This document shows positions 26,544-35,736 of a stretch of DNA of 64,000 nt, piece by piece. Each line of letters starts with the position of its first letter. Within the stretch, counting starts at the first letter, position 1. The DNA lies in assembly GCA_052143575.1 (NCBI GenBank), contig JBKQSP010000029.1:62001-126000 (forward strand), written 5' to 3'. Origin of the DNA: JAKACA01 sp052143575. GTDB lineage: Bacteria > Actinomycetota > Acidimicrobiia > Acidimicrobiales > Bog-793. A program made the position numbers and the translations under genes. The notes beneath the pieces were generated by a model, which saw nothing but the letters and a program-made list of their open reading frames with translations, was not told where the DNA came from and ran no database searches.

Positions 26544-28218
26544 CGTTCCCGCCTCCGTCCTGCCTCCTCCGCCTCGGCTTGCTCTGCCGCAGGCGTCAGC
26601 CGTGCCTGGCGCCGGCACCGTCGTCATCCGCCAGACGGCGCGACGAGCCCTGCGCTCCGCCGTCCTCTGGGGCTACGTGTCGGGTTTGAGCGTCGCATCG
26701 ACGGCACTCAGCTACGCCGCCACGTACACGACCACAGCCCAGCGTGAGCACCTGGCAGCCCTCTTCGGTACGAACGGCGGCACGAACGCTATCGCCGGCC
26801 CCGGTTACGAGCTCCAGACCCTTGCCGGCTTCACCGTCTGGAAGAGCCTCATGCTCGTGACCGTGGCCGGCGCCGTCTGGGGTCTTCTCCTGTCGACGAA
26901 GCTCATGCGCGGTGAGGAGGACGCCGGACGCTGGGAGTTGCTGCTGGCGGGCGAGACGACGCCCCGGCGTGCGGCGAGCCAGGGCCTCGCCGGTCTCGCC
27001 GTGGCGTGGTGCATCTTCTTCGCCCTCACGGCGGTGATCACCGTCGTGGTCGGGCACTCCTCCAAGGTGCGGATCGCTGCCGGGCCGGCGCTGTTCTTCT
27101 CGCTCGCACTCGCCTGCGGGGCGGCGATGTTCTTTGCCGCCGGTGCGCTCGCGAGCCAGCTGGCTCCGACGCGCCACCGGGCCGCCTCCTATGCCGGCAC
27201 CGCCCTCGGTGTCGCCTTCGTCCTACGGATGGTGGCCGACTCAGGAACCGGGTTGACATGGCTACGGTGGGTCTCACCGCTCGGTTGGGTCGAACAGCTG
27301 CAACCGCTCACCTCGCCCAGACCGCTGGCCCTCCTCCCCATCGGCGGTCTTGTCGTCGTGCTCTGCCTGCTCACGGTGCACCTGGCCGGGCGAAGGGATC
27401 TCGGGGCGAGCATCATCGCCGACCGCCCGAGCGCCGACGCCCGCGTGCGGCTGCTTTCCGGTCCGGCCGGGCTCGTCGTTCGGCTCACGCGGGCGACGCT
27501 GACCGCCTGGATCGTCGCGGTCGCTCTGACGGCTTTGCTGATGGGCCTCATCGCCAAGTCGGGCGGAAGCGCCTTGTCGGCTTCGTCGGGCATCGAGCAC
27601 CTGACCTCGCGGCTCGGCGTCTCAGGGGCGGGCGCCGCTGCCTATCTCGGGATCGCCTCGCTCATCATGGCGGTGCTCTTGACGTTCGTCTCGGCGGGGC
27701 AACTGAGCGCCACGCGTGGCGAGGAGGCTGAAGGGCGTCTCGAGAACGTCCTCGTCCGTCCGGCGTCCCGTTCGGTGTGGCTGGCCGGGAGGCTCTCGGT
27801 GACAACGGTGGCCCTTGTCCTTCTCGGCCTCGCCACCGGGGTCTTCTTCTGGCTCGGGGCCGTCACGCAGGACTCCGGTGTTGGCCTGCCGAGGTTGCTG
27901 GCTGCCGGACTGAACGTCGTCCCGCCAGCCATCTTCGTCCTGGGCGCCGGCACCCTCGCGTTCGGCATCGTCCCGCGGGCGACTTCCGCCGTCGCCTACA
28001 GCGTGCTCGCCTGGTCCATCCTCGTCGAGGTCGTCGGTGCCGCCGTCACGACGAACCATTGGCTTCTCGACACCTCGCTGTTCCATCAAATGGCACCGGC
28101 ACCGGCACCGGCCACCGGCGCCGACTGGACGACGAACATCGTCCTCACCGCCGTCGGAGTTGTCGCCGCCGTACTCGGTGCCGTCGCCTTTCAGCGGCGC
28201 GACCTCGCCGGCGAGTGA
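26533..28218 (+). CDS. ABC-2 type permease, polyketide-antibiotic-exporter-like
   Basis: 561 residues from a GTG inside the end of the ATPase gene. About twelve hydrophobic segments in two similar halves (residues about 45-275 and 315-555), consistent with a fused double permease of the actinobacterial antibiotic-export type. Both halves contain the cytoplasmic motif region RGEEDAGRWELLLAGETTPR / RGEEAEGRLENVLVRPASR, which strongly supports an internal duplication. Partner of the upstream ATPase. Export substrate unknown; there is no biosynthetic cluster nearby. Confidence 0.85.
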   Translation: MAADVPASVLPPPPRLALPQASAVPGAGTVVIRQTARRALRSAVLWGYVSGLSVASTALSYAATYTTTAQREHLAALFGTNGGTNAIAGPGYELQTLAGFTVWKSLMLVTVAGAVWGLLLSTKLMRGEEDAGRWELLLAGETTPRRAASQGLAGLAVAWCIFFALTAVITVVVGHSSKVRIAAGPALFFSLALACGAAMFFAAGALASQLAPTRHRAASYAGTALGVAFVLRMVADSGTGLTWLRWVSPLGWVEQLQPLTSPRPLALLPIGGLVVVLCLLTVHLAGRRDLGASIIADRPSADARVRLLSGPAGLVVRLTRATLTAWIVAVALTALLMGLIAKSGGSALSASSGIEHLTSRLGVSGAGAAAYLGIASLIMAVLLTFVSAGQLSATRGEEAEGRLENVLVRPASRSVWLAGRLSVTTVALVLLGLATGVFFWLGAVTQDSGVGLPRLLAAGLNVVPPAIFVLGAGTLAFGIVPRATSAVAYSVLAWSILVEVVGAAVTTNHWLLDTSLFHQMAPAPAPATGADWTTNIVLTAVGVVAAVLGAVAFQRRDLAGE

Positions 28219-28261
28219 CGGCCCGTGCCCGTGTCGGACCGATAGACGGTGCGGGAGGGGC

Positions 28262-29623
28262 TCAGGCGCAGGCCCGCCGCAGGTCGTCCGTGGCGGCCGT
28301 GAGCGTGGCCGCGAAGCGCTCCACGAGCTCGTCGGCCGTCTTGTCGTCGATGACGAGCGGTGGAGCGACGAGGAGCCAGTCGCCGTAGCGGCCGGCGTTC
28401 TGCCGGCGGGAGTACAGCAACAGGCCGTGGTCCAGCCCGTGCGGCAGGACGACAGCGCCGGGGTCGACGCCTGGTGGGAAGGGCGCCAGCGTGTCTTCGT
28501 CCGAGACGAGCTCGACGGCCGAGAGGAGGCCGCGTCCCCGCACGTCCCCGACCAATGGCATGGCGGCCGCCATCTCGTCGAGGCCGGCCCGGATGCGCGC
28601 GCCCACGAGGCGGGCACGGGCGAGAAGGTCGCGCTCGACGACCTCGTCGAGGACGGCCGAACCCGCCGCGCAGGCGATGGGGGAGGCGTCGTAGGAGTGC
28701 GAGACGACGAAACCCGTCGTGTCCGCCAACTCGTCGACGTAGCCCGCCGGGACGAGAGCGGCACCGAGGGGGGCGTATCCAGCGGCGAGGCCCTTCGCGA
28801 GGACGGCGATGTCCGGCAGCGCCTCCGGATCGTGTTGGGCGGCCAGGAAGTGTCCGGTTCGCATGGCGCTCACGACCTCGTCGAAGACGAGCCCGATCCC
28901 GAAGCGGTCGCAGAGCGAGCGGGCAGCGCGGGCGAACGACGGATCGGGGACGTTCACACCGGAGGCCTGACCGCCGATCGGTTCCATCACGAGGGCGAGC
29001 ACGCGCTCTGGCCCGAGGCGATCGACGGTCGCCTCGAGGGCGGCGAGGCTCTCGGCGGCGGCGCTGGCCGGGCTGGGCGCCCGGAACGTGAGGGGGGCCG
29101 GGATCTTCTCCGACGGCACCGTCATCGGCCCCCACAGGCCGGCGGCGGTGTGATCGCCGTTCAGGCCGAGGTCGTAGAGGGTGGCCCCGTGGTAGCCGGG
29201 CATCAGGGTGATGACTCGTTCGCGTTCCGGCTCGCCTCTCGCCACGGCACGGGCGCGGAGGAACTTGACGGCCATCTCCACTGCCTCCGAACCGCCGGAG
29301 GTGAGCAACACGCGTTCGAAGCCGGGCCCGGCGAGGGCGGCGATCCGGCGCGTGAGCTCCGAGTTGGCGGCGTGACGAGTCGAGCGCGAGTAGGTGTAGG
29401 TGAGTCGTCGCCCCTGCTCCAGCATCGCCGCCAGCACGCGCTCGTTGCCCTGGCCGAGCCCGGCGAGGAAGGGGCCCGAGCACACGTCGATGAGCCGCCT
29501 CCCGCCATCGTCCACGAGATACACGCCGTCACCGGCCACGATCTCGGGTAGCGATGCCGTGCTCGCTCGCGGAAAGAAAACATCCTGCGGCCCACCGATG
29601 GGTGGGTAAGCGGCGACGGGCAT
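28262..29623 (-). CDS. class III (omega-type) aminotransferase
   Basis: 453 residues, fold-type I PLP enzyme. PLP-binding motifs: LTSGGSEAVEMAVKF and PGYHGATLYDLG (phosphate and ring stacking), FDEVVSAMRTGHF (Asp to pyridine N) and the Schiff-base Lys in VLAKGLAAGYAPLGA. Ends with the small domain GRGLLSAVELVSDEDT. Substrate class includes GABA, beta-alanine, ornithine derivatives and amines; the sequence alone does not choose. GAGGAG lies 6 nt before the ATG. Divergent from the acyl-CoA synthetase gene. Confidence 0.87.
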   Translation of the reverse strand: MPVAAYPPIGGPQDVFFPRASTASLPEIVAGDGVYLVDDGGRRLIDVCSGPFLAGLGQGNERVLAAMLEQGRRLTYTYSRSTRHAANSELTRRIAALAGPGFERVLLTSGGSEAVEMAVKFLRARAVARGEPERERVITLMPGYHGATLYDLGLNGDHTAAGLWGPMTVPSEKIPAPLTFRAPSPASAAAESLAALEATVDRLGPERVLALVMEPIGGQASGVNVPDPSFARAARSLCDRFGIGLVFDEVVSAMRTGHFLAAQHDPEALPDIAVLAKGLAAGYAPLGAALVPAGYVDELADTTGFVVSHSYDASPIACAAGSAVLDEVVERDLLARARLVGARIRAGLDEMAAAMPLVGDVRGRGLLSAVELVSDEDTLAPFPPGVDPGAVVLPHGLDHGLLLYSRRQNAGRYGDWLLVAPPLVIDDKTADELVERFAATLTAATDDLRRACA

Positions 29624-29704
29624 GCGTGTCTCCTCGCGTCCGAACCTGCGGCGGTGCCGCCGGAGCTTCCAAGGCAGGTCCGCTCGGCACCGAGACTCTA
29701 GGTC

Positions 29705-29745
29705 TCGCGCGTGTGGGAGCGCGCGATTCAGGTCCTTTGGCCCTT
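29705..29745 (+). promoter_or_regulatory. stem-loop and DosR-like box upstream of the acyl-CoA synthetase gene
   Basis: TCGCGCG-N8-CGCGCGA (29705-29726) is a perfect 7-bp inverted repeat. Next to it AGGTCCTTTGGCCC (29730-29743), whose reverse complement is GGGCCAAAGGACCT, resembles the recurrent GGGCCRAARGTCMC motif. The gene start is 33-48 bp downstream. A role in control is inferred. Confidence 0.35.
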
Positions 29746-29777
29746 GTGTTTGCGCAGGTCTTGGTCATGATCGCGGT

Positions 29778-31667
29778 ATGGCCGGTACGGTTGTTCGAGA
29801 GCGGTTCGAGCACCTGCGGGGCACCGAGAGACGCCAGATCGGCGTACCGCCGGAGCAAGGGGGCACGATCGTGCACGCCCTCTTGACCAATGGCAAGCGG
29901 CACGCTGACCTTCCCGCCATGCGGTATCGCCCGGCGGGTCAGGCGACGGGCAAACCCTGGGAGGTGGTCACCTGGGGCGAGTACCTTCTCGCCGCACGGC
30001 AGGTGGCCGGCGGCTTGGCAGAGCTGGGCGTCGAACCGGGGGAGCGCGTCGCCATCCTGTCGGCGAATTGCGTCGAGTGGCACCTGGCCGATCTCGGCGG
30101 TCTCGCCAACGGGAGCGTGACCGTCCCCATCTATCCAACGAGCTCGCCGTCGCAGATCGCCTACCTCCTCGGTCACGCCGGCGTCCGCGTCTGCTTCGTC
30201 GACACCCACACGCAGCTCGGCAAGGTGATCGAAGTGCGTGACGAGCTGCCTGCGCTCGAACGACTCGTGTTGGCTGACGGTGCGCGGCGCAAGGGTGACA
30301 GCTTCGTCATCTCCCTGGACGATCTGCGGGCCCTAGGCGCCGACCGGTTGAGCCGGGCTGCCGATGCGGTGGACGAGCGCTGCAAGCAGGTGCGGCCGGA
30401 GGACGTGGCCACCATCGTGTACACGAGCGGCACGACCGGGCCCCCCAAGGGTGCCCTCATCAGCCATTCCAACATCATGTGGACGCTGCGCCAGGTCACC
30501 CCGGTGTACAACATCGGGCAGGGCGAGCGCTTGCTGTCGTTTCTCCCGCTCAGCCACATCGCCGAGCGGATGATGAGTGACTTCCTCCCCATCGCCGTCC
30601 GCGGCGAGACGTGGTTCGCCCGCAGCCTTGCAACGGTCGCGGAGGACCTGCCCGCGTGCCGTCCGACGGTTTTCCTCGCTGTGCCGAGGGTCTGGGAGAA
30701 GCTCCGGGAAGGTATCGAAGAGCATCTGCGCGCAGAGCCGGCGCCGGTTCGCCTCGCCACGGAGCGCTACGTCAGCCTTGGTTTGCGCAAGGTGAGCGCC
30801 CAGCAGCTGGGACGGTCGTTGCCCACCTCAGGCCTTGCCGTTCACCGGGCCCTGAACGCCACCATCGGCTCGACGATCCGTCAAAAGCTCGGCCTCGACC
30901 GGGCCCATGTTCTCGTCACGGCGGCGGCGCCGGCGCACCCGGACCTCATCTCCTGGTTCCACGCCATCGACCTGCCCGTGCTCCAGATCTACGGCCAAAC
31001 CGAAGGCTGCGGGCCGACGTCTGCCACCTACGGCGATCACGTCCGTATCGGCACCGTCGGAACTGCGTTGCCGGGAATGAGCGTCAGGATTGCCGACGAC
31101 GGCGAAATCCTCCTCAAGGGTGGCAACGTCTGCCTCGGCTACCTGGACGACCCGATGGCGACGGGAGAGCTGATCGACCCCGACGGCTGGATGCACACCG
31201 GCGACACGGGCACCTTCGACGGCGACGGCAGTCTGCGCATCGTCGGCCGCAAGAAGGACCTCATCATCACGGCGGCTGGTCACAACGTCGCCCCCCAGGT
31301 GATCGAGACGGAACTGTGCAACCACCCGCTCATCTCGGAAGCGGTCGTCGTGGGGGACGGACGCAAGTACCTCGTGGCGCTCATCACCCTCGACCCGGAG
31401 GAATTGACGCACTGGGCTGAGGAGCACAACAAGTTGGCGCAAGCCGAGGCCCTCGCCGAGGACCACGATCTCCTCTCCGAGATCCAGGCCGCCGTGGATT
31501 CCGTCAACGAGGCGGGCTCGCACGCCGACGGCATCCGCAAGTTCCGGGTTCTCGCCCACGACCTGAGCGCCGCCGCCGGAGAGCTGACTCCCACGCTGAA
31601 GGTCCGGCGAGCGATGGTCTGTGCCCACTATGCCGACGTGATCGAGGAGCTCTATGCCGGTTCCTGA
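29778..31667 (+). CDS. long-chain fatty-acyl-CoA synthetase (AMP-binding, FadD/FACL type)
   Basis: 629 residues from ATG at 29778; no ribosome binding site is evident, so a leaderless message is possible. Adenylate-forming motifs: TIVYTSGTTGPPKGALISHS, LSFLPLSHIAERM, IYGQTEGCGP, GWMHTGDTGTFDGDGSLRIV, GRKKDLIITAAGHNVAPQVI. The bulky N-terminal domain and the ERM...RPTVFLAVPRVWEKL region are typical of long-chain types. The usual C-terminal catalytic Lys appears in ELTPTLKVRR. It would activate fatty acids for beta-oxidation or lipid synthesis. The stop codon lies in the first unit of a 16-bp tandem repeat. Confidence 0.92.
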   Translation: MAGTVVRERFEHLRGTERRQIGVPPEQGGTIVHALLTNGKRHADLPAMRYRPAGQATGKPWEVVTWGEYLLAARQVAGGLAELGVEPGERVAILSANCVEWHLADLGGLANGSVTVPIYPTSSPSQIAYLLGHAGVRVCFVDTHTQLGKVIEVRDELPALERLVLADGARRKGDSFVISLDDLRALGADRLSRAADAVDERCKQVRPEDVATIVYTSGTTGPPKGALISHSNIMWTLRQVTPVYNIGQGERLLSFLPLSHIAERMMSDFLPIAVRGETWFARSLATVAEDLPACRPTVFLAVPRVWEKLREGIEEHLRAEPAPVRLATERYVSLGLRKVSAQQLGRSLPTSGLAVHRALNATIGSTIRQKLGLDRAHVLVTAAAPAHPDLISWFHAIDLPVLQIYGQTEGCGPTSATYGDHVRIGTVGTALPGMSVRIADDGEILLKGGNVCLGYLDDPMATGELIDPDGWMHTGDTGTFDGDGSLRIVGRKKDLIITAAGHNVAPQVIETELCNHPLISEAVVVGDGRKYLVALITLDPEELTHWAEEHNKLAQAEALAEDHDLLSEIQAAVDSVNEAGSHADGIRKFRVLAHDLSAAAGELTPTLKVRRAMVCAHYADVIEELYAGS

Positions 31668-31749
31668 GAGGGCCGGTCCCTGAGAGGGCCGGTTCCTGCG
31701 AGGGCCGGTTCCTGAGAGGCCGGTTCCTGAGAGGCCCGATGCTGAGAGG
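31656..31749 (+). repeat. 16-bp tandem repeat starting in the end of the acyl-CoA synthetase gene
   Basis: About six units of GCCGGTTCCTGAGAGG: units begin at 31656, 31672, 31688, 31704, then a 15-bp unit at 31720 and a degenerate one at 31735. The first unit encodes the last residues (Ala-Gly-Ser-stop). There are no spacers, so it is a minisatellite, not a CRISPR. Period 16 is not a multiple of 3, and each unit carries a TGA. Confidence 0.9.
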
Positions 31750-31778
31750 CTGCTCTGCGGTCGGCTGAGTGGCGACCC

Positions 31779-32180
31779 TCAGCCGCGCCCGGCGAGCACG
31801 GCTTGGGTCTGAATGACGAGCGCCACGAGGCGATCGGTGTCGTCACGCAGTTCCGTGCTGAGGGCGATCGTCGTACGTCCTCGATGGAGCGGTCGGGACG
31901 TGCCGCGCACGGTGCCTGAGCGAACGGCGCGGAAGAAGTTCGTCTTCGATTCGATCGTCGAGGTGCTGTAGCCCTCCGCAAGGTTCAAGAAGGCACAGGC
32001 CGCCCCGAGGGTGTCCGCCAGGGCCATGAGCACGCCTCCGTGCAACACCCCGCCGCTCGTGCACCGTTGCGGTGACCATTCGACCGTTCCCACCACCTCA
32101 TCCGGCTCGGCGGACTCGAGGCGGACACCGAGCTCGAGGCTGAAGGGCATGAGAGCGAGCAGGTCGTCGGAGCTCGGCAC
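31779..32180 (-). CDS. PaaI-type hotdog-fold thioesterase
   Basis: 133 residues from GTG. The hotdog signature HGGVLMALADTLGAACAF carries the catalytic acidic residue, preceded by PQRCTSGGVL, and TIESKTNFFRAVRSGTVRG forms the second conserved block. Family members hydrolyse acyl-CoA, often phenylacetyl-CoA or 1,4-dihydroxy-2-naphthoyl-CoA. Convergent with the acyl-CoA synthetase gene, so it may act on products of the same chain length, but that is a guess. Confidence 0.8.
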   Translation of the reverse strand: MPSSDDLLALMPFSLELGVRLESAEPDEVVGTVEWSPQRCTSGGVLHGGVLMALADTLGAACAFLNLAEGYSTSTIESKTNFFRAVRSGTVRGTSRPLHRGRTTIALSTELRDDTDRLVALVIQTQAVLAGRG

Positions 32181-32218
32181 GGCGCCGACTCTACGACGTC
32201 CCGGGCTGCTGCTGCGCT

Positions 32219-33925
32219 TCAGGCGGTCTCGGTCGGCGCCGGCACCCTCGGCGGACGGCCACCGATGATCCGGTGGCCGCCGGCCGCCTTGGCTTCGTAC
32301 AGCGCCGAGTCGGCCCCGGCCATGAGCTCGCTGATCGCCTGTGGCGAACCCGCCATGAGGCCGATGCTGAGCGAGACGGTCAGTCCTGGAGCGATTGCCT
32401 CCCAGTCGTACTTGCGGACAGCTTCGGCGATGGTGTCCGCTCGCGTGCGGGCGACGGCAAGGTCGGCGGCGGCGAGGAGTACGGCGAATTCGTCACCGCC
32501 GAAGCGCACGGCGCAGTCCGCCTGTCGCACGCTTGCCTCGAGCACGCGGGCAACGGCGGTCAGCACGGCGTCGCCGGCGGCATGTCCGAACCGGTCGTTG
32601 ACCGCCTTGAAGCCGTCGAGATCGACGAGCAACAGCGCGACCGTTTCGATGCCCTGGTGCTCGACAGCGGCGAGGTACCGCTCGAAACCACGCCGGTTCG
32701 ACAGGCCCGTCAGGTCGTCGAGATGGGCGTGGCGACTCAGCAGGGCGTGCTCTGTTCGCAAGCGCTCGGATTGCAGGCGGGATCGCATCGAGCCGAGGGC
32801 CGCAGCACGGTTCGCGGAGCGCTGTTCCACCTGGCGGCGGCCGTAACGAAACCCGCGGCCATGTCCGCCACTCGCCTCCAGCTCAGCGGCGACAAAGAGT
32901 GCAAGGTCATACGTATCGGGCGAACCGTGCGGGTCGATGCTCGAGGCGGCCGCCTCGGCTGCCTGGCGGGCTGCCGGCAGATTGCCGGCCCGCTGCTCGT
33001 TGAGGGCGATCGCCAGCTGAAGGTGCCCGATCGGCCAGGCGCGCACGTGCTTTTCGGGCGCGAGGGCTGTGATCTGGGCCCGCGCCACGTCGGTGACGTC
33101 GCGCCCGCAGATCGCTGCCAACAGCACACCGAGGGCGGCGAGCTCGGTACGCCACTTGTCCGGCATGTCGACGCCGGCGGCAGCGGCCATGGCGGACTCC
33201 CACGTGCGCCAACGGTCGGCGACGCCGTTCTCGTCACCCAGCTGATGCTGGGCACAGGCCCAGTCGACCTGCATCTCGGCCTGGTTGTAGACGAGCGCCG
33301 GCAGCACGTATTGCAGCCAGGCGGGCCGATCGGCAGGCACGAGCCCGAGAATCGTGGCGTACTGCTCGTCGCCGAGCTCCCAGAGCCAGCGGTCGCAGAA
33401 AGCCTGCGCGCACTCGTTGTGAGCCGTCATGCGCTCGAGGGCGTCACCGGGAGCCGACTCGAGCAGGATGGTCGCCCGGGCGAGATCGGCGTCGGCATCG
33501 CGGGCAGCCGCCGCGTGGGCATCGGAGAGGGCCACACTGGAGCGCATCACGAGCGCCAGAGCGATCATGACGTGATCGCCGTCGGCCTCGGCCTGATGGA
33601 GGAGCCGTTCGATCGCCGGCAGTCTCTGCTCGGAATCGAGCGTCACGGCGGCGACAGCGGCGGCGAACATCCCGGCGCGTACGACCTCCGGCCAGTCACG
33701 GGCGAGGGCGTCGTTCAGCAGGCGATCTATCGCTTGGACGGCGGTCGGCACGGCCGCTTGCACGTCGATGATGAGCTTGAACGCCTCAATGCGTGCGTCC
33801 TCGCGCGCCGACCCGCTCGCGGGAGGCTCAGTCCTTGGGTCTTGCGATCCCAACAGCCCTCCTCGGCCGATGCCAGCATGCCCCGGTGCGGCGAGAAGCC
33901 CACGTACTCGGCCTCGTTGCCGCAC
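32219..33925 (-). CDS. diguanylate cyclase with helical (TPR-like) sensor region
   Basis: 568 residues. About 40-385 is alpha-helical, Ala-rich and has TPR-like spacing; no transmembrane segment is visible. The GGDEF domain occupies about 400-560: DLTGLSNRRGFERYL, LLLVDLDGFKAVNDRFGHAAGD, the inhibitory-site RQAD five residues before GGDEF, and VRFGGDEFAVLL. The active site and feedback I-site are intact, so it should make c-di-GMP and be product-inhibited. It is the counterpart to the REC-EAL phosphodiesterase at 2.4 kb. The first 40 residues are low complexity and the start is uncertain. Confidence 0.85.
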   Translation of the reverse strand: MRQRGRVRGLLAAPGHAGIGRGGLLGSQDPRTEPPASGSAREDARIEAFKLIIDVQAAVPTAVQAIDRLLNDALARDWPEVVRAGMFAAAVAAVTLDSEQRLPAIERLLHQAEADGDHVMIALALVMRSSVALSDAHAAAARDADADLARATILLESAPGDALERMTAHNECAQAFCDRWLWELGDEQYATILGLVPADRPAWLQYVLPALVYNQAEMQVDWACAQHQLGDENGVADRWRTWESAMAAAAGVDMPDKWRTELAALGVLLAAICGRDVTDVARAQITALAPEKHVRAWPIGHLQLAIALNEQRAGNLPAARQAAEAAASSIDPHGSPDTYDLALFVAAELEASGGHGRGFRYGRRQVEQRSANRAAALGSMRSRLQSERLRTEHALLSRHAHLDDLTGLSNRRGFERYLAAVEHQGIETVALLLVDLDGFKAVNDRFGHAAGDAVLTAVARVLEASVRQADCAVRFGGDEFAVLLAAADLAVARTRADTIAEAVRKYDWEAIAPGLTVSLSIGLMAGSPQAISELMAGADSALYEAKAAGGHRIIGGRPPRVPAPTETA

Positions 33926-34060
33926 ATTGTCGCACGGTCCCAGGCCCTCAGCACTTCTCGTGGCCTTCGGCCCAGACCAGCGCAGGTTCGGCGAAGTCCG
34001 TTCGATCAGGCGTTGCTGCGCCCCGATCTGCAGGGACTCAGGTTGAGGTGGCGTCCAGGC

Positions 34061-35248
34061 TCACGACAGCGTCGAAGGGGAAGGAGCGGTCGATCCGATG
34101 CGACGGGCGCCGCCGAAGCCACCGAACCCGAAGCGGCCGCCACCCGCACCTGCCGTCCCGGGAAAGGCCCCGCTGCCGAAGCCACTGGCACCGGGGCCGC
34201 CGTAACGCGCCCAGCCACCAGGGCCAGATGGCGCCCCGCCGGCTCCCATGCTCGAGCGAGAGCCGAAGCGGACGGCAGTGGCGGCGAACCTCGTCGTGCT
34301 CTCCGGGGTGCCGATCGCCGCCAGCACGTCACCGACCTTGATGGCGGAGAGGGAGGAGGCCTTGCCGTTGCTGCGGAAGATCGTGGTGGGCGTCGTGACG
34401 ATCGTGAGCGTGTGACCGCCCGCCAGAGCCGCCAGGGTGATGGTGGTGCCGGACACCTTCGTCACCGTGCCTCCGGCGACCGGGCCGACGATCTCGACGG
34501 TCGTGGCGTCGAGGTCGGTGTGATTGGCGGCGATGGCCCCGAATGCCACGATGTCGGCGCCCTTTGTGAGCGCAGACGCCGAGACGCTCGTTCCCGCCTC
34601 TGCGTAGGTGGTGGCGCCGGTCGTGACGATCGTCCGGTGGAAGCCTTCGAGGTCACTCACCACGATGGTGCCTCCGGAGATCGAGACGACGCCACCTTCG
34701 AGCGAGGGAAGGATGATCTCCACACTTGCCGCTGTCAGGGTGGAGGAGCTGGCGGCCGCCGGCGAGGCGCTCGACGGCGCCGCAGTCGGCCGTGTGAAGA
34801 GCACCGCGACCTGCTGGCCGACGCGAAGGGCGGAGGCCGTCACCTTCGAGAGCGCCTCCTCGTAGATGGTGGCAGCCGTCGTGTCGACTGCGACCGTTGC
34901 GCCCTGTTTCGTCGTCAAGCGGAACGACCCGGAACTGATCGACTTGACGGTGCCTACTGCGCCACCGCGTCCGACACCGCCTCCGAAGCCCGTGCCGTGG
35001 CCGAACCATCCTCCCGGCGTGGTCGGCAGGTGTGGACCCTTCGGCGCTGAGGCGACGCCGGAAGCGCCCGCGCCAGCGGGGGTGGAGCTCGATCCGCTCG
35101 ACGACATCGTCCTGGCGGCGCCGGGATTCGAGCCTTCAGCCGCCTGTGCGACAGCAAAGCCGCTGGCGGCAAGCCCGCCTGCGAGGAGAAGTCCGACACC
35201 AGCCCTGATCGTCCACGTCCGCCGAGACCGAGATTTCATGCCATCCAT
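34061..35248 (-). CDS. secreted protein with repeated DUF5666-like beta domains
   Basis: 395 residues. A signal peptide is clear: basic MKSRSRR (an in-frame ATG at codon 4 is possible) followed by hydrophobic AGVGLLLAGGLAASGFAVA and an AQA-A cleavage-like site. A Ser/Gly-rich linker follows. Three similar beta-rich units then run across about residues 95-330, each with the pattern GTVxxxSGxxxxLxx...T, TTIY/TTYAEA/TTIFRS and SALxxGxxVAxxG, as in DUF5666 proteins. The C-terminal 70 residues are Gly/Phe/Arg-rich. Cell-surface or periplasmic-side role; no enzymatic motif is seen. Confidence 0.75.
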   Translation of the reverse strand: MDGMKSRSRRTWTIRAGVGLLLAGGLAASGFAVAQAAEGSNPGAARTMSSSGSSSTPAGAGASGVASAPKGPHLPTTPGGWFGHGTGFGGGVGRGGAVGTVKSISSGSFRLTTKQGATVAVDTTAATIYEEALSKVTASALRVGQQVAVLFTRPTAAPSSASPAAASSSTLTAASVEIILPSLEGGVVSISGGTIVVSDLEGFHRTIVTTGATTYAEAGTSVSASALTKGADIVAFGAIAANHTDLDATTVEIVGPVAGGTVTKVSGTTITLAALAGGHTLTIVTTPTTIFRSNGKASSLSAIKVGDVLAAIGTPESTTRFAATAVRFGSRSSMGAGGAPSGPGGWARYGGPGASGFGSGAFPGTAGAGGGRFGFGGFGGARRIGSTAPSPSTLS

Positions 35249-35308
35249 TATCGCGCTCGAACCTGAGAATTCGCTCGGTACCGGGCTTCTGTCGGGCGGC
35301 GGCCCGAA

Positions 35309-35548
35309 TCAGGCGGCGACGGTGCGGGGTTTCGTGATTCGGCGACCGCGATGCACACGGTGGCCCTTGTTGGCGTCGGCGAAGCGGCCGTGGACAGCGC
35401 AGGTCGTCGAGTTGTTGTAGATCGACAGGAGCGTGCGACACGACGGCTCGTCGCAGATCCGACCGGCCGCGTACACCCGTGGTTGCTTCGAATGCACCTC
35501 GGCCCGCTCTGCGTGGATGATCCCCTCGGGCATCCTCAGGTTCGTCAT
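35309..35548 (-). CDS. small Cys/His protein, possible zinc finger
   Basis: 79 residues from ATG at 35548, with GGGAGG 7 nt upstream. Residues about 30-60 carry a likely metal site, C-x4-C, then after LSIYNNSTT a C-x2-H (ICDEPSC ... TCAVHGRF). The C-terminus is basic (HRVHRGRRITKP). Similar small proteins occur in actinobacteria without known function; DNA- or RNA-binding is possible. A DosR-like box lies 82-95 bp upstream. Confidence 0.7.
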   Translation of the reverse strand: MTNLRMPEGIIHAERAEVHSKQPRVYAAGRICDEPSCRTLLSIYNNSTTCAVHGRFADANKGHRVHRGRRITKPRTVAA

Positions 35549-35629
35549 GTCAGTCCCTCCCTTCGCGTCCGGGCTGTACCAGGCGGCACCCCTCAGGAAA
35601 AGTCTGTGCCGGTGCGGGCGATGCGAATA

Positions 35630-35643
35630 GGGCCGAAGGTCCG
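35630..35643. promoter_or_regulatory. DosR-like box between divergent genes
   Basis: GGGCCGAAGGTCCG lies between the small Cys/His protein gene (minus) and the Rieske oxygenase gene (plus, start 94 bp away). It differs by only two bases from the site at 67-80. It could serve either direction. Confidence 0.45.
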
Positions 35644-35736
35644 TAGAAACGTGGGCCTTCTGTTCGCCGTCCCCGGGCCGCCGCCGGCGGCGACGTGCTC
35701 CGATGGGCTCGCGGGCGCCAGGAAGGGTAGATTCAC

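Noticed and set aside
31656..31749. Possible CRISPR array
   Set aside because: Units of 16 bp are contiguous with no unique spacers and no cas genes are nearby; the same holds for 59249-59360.
32273..35050. A 925-codon plus-strand open frame opposite the GGDEF and DUF5666 genes
   Set aside because: It is antisense to two genes with clear domains; its translation is Gly/Arg/His-rich without any domain, a normal effect of GC-rich codon bias.
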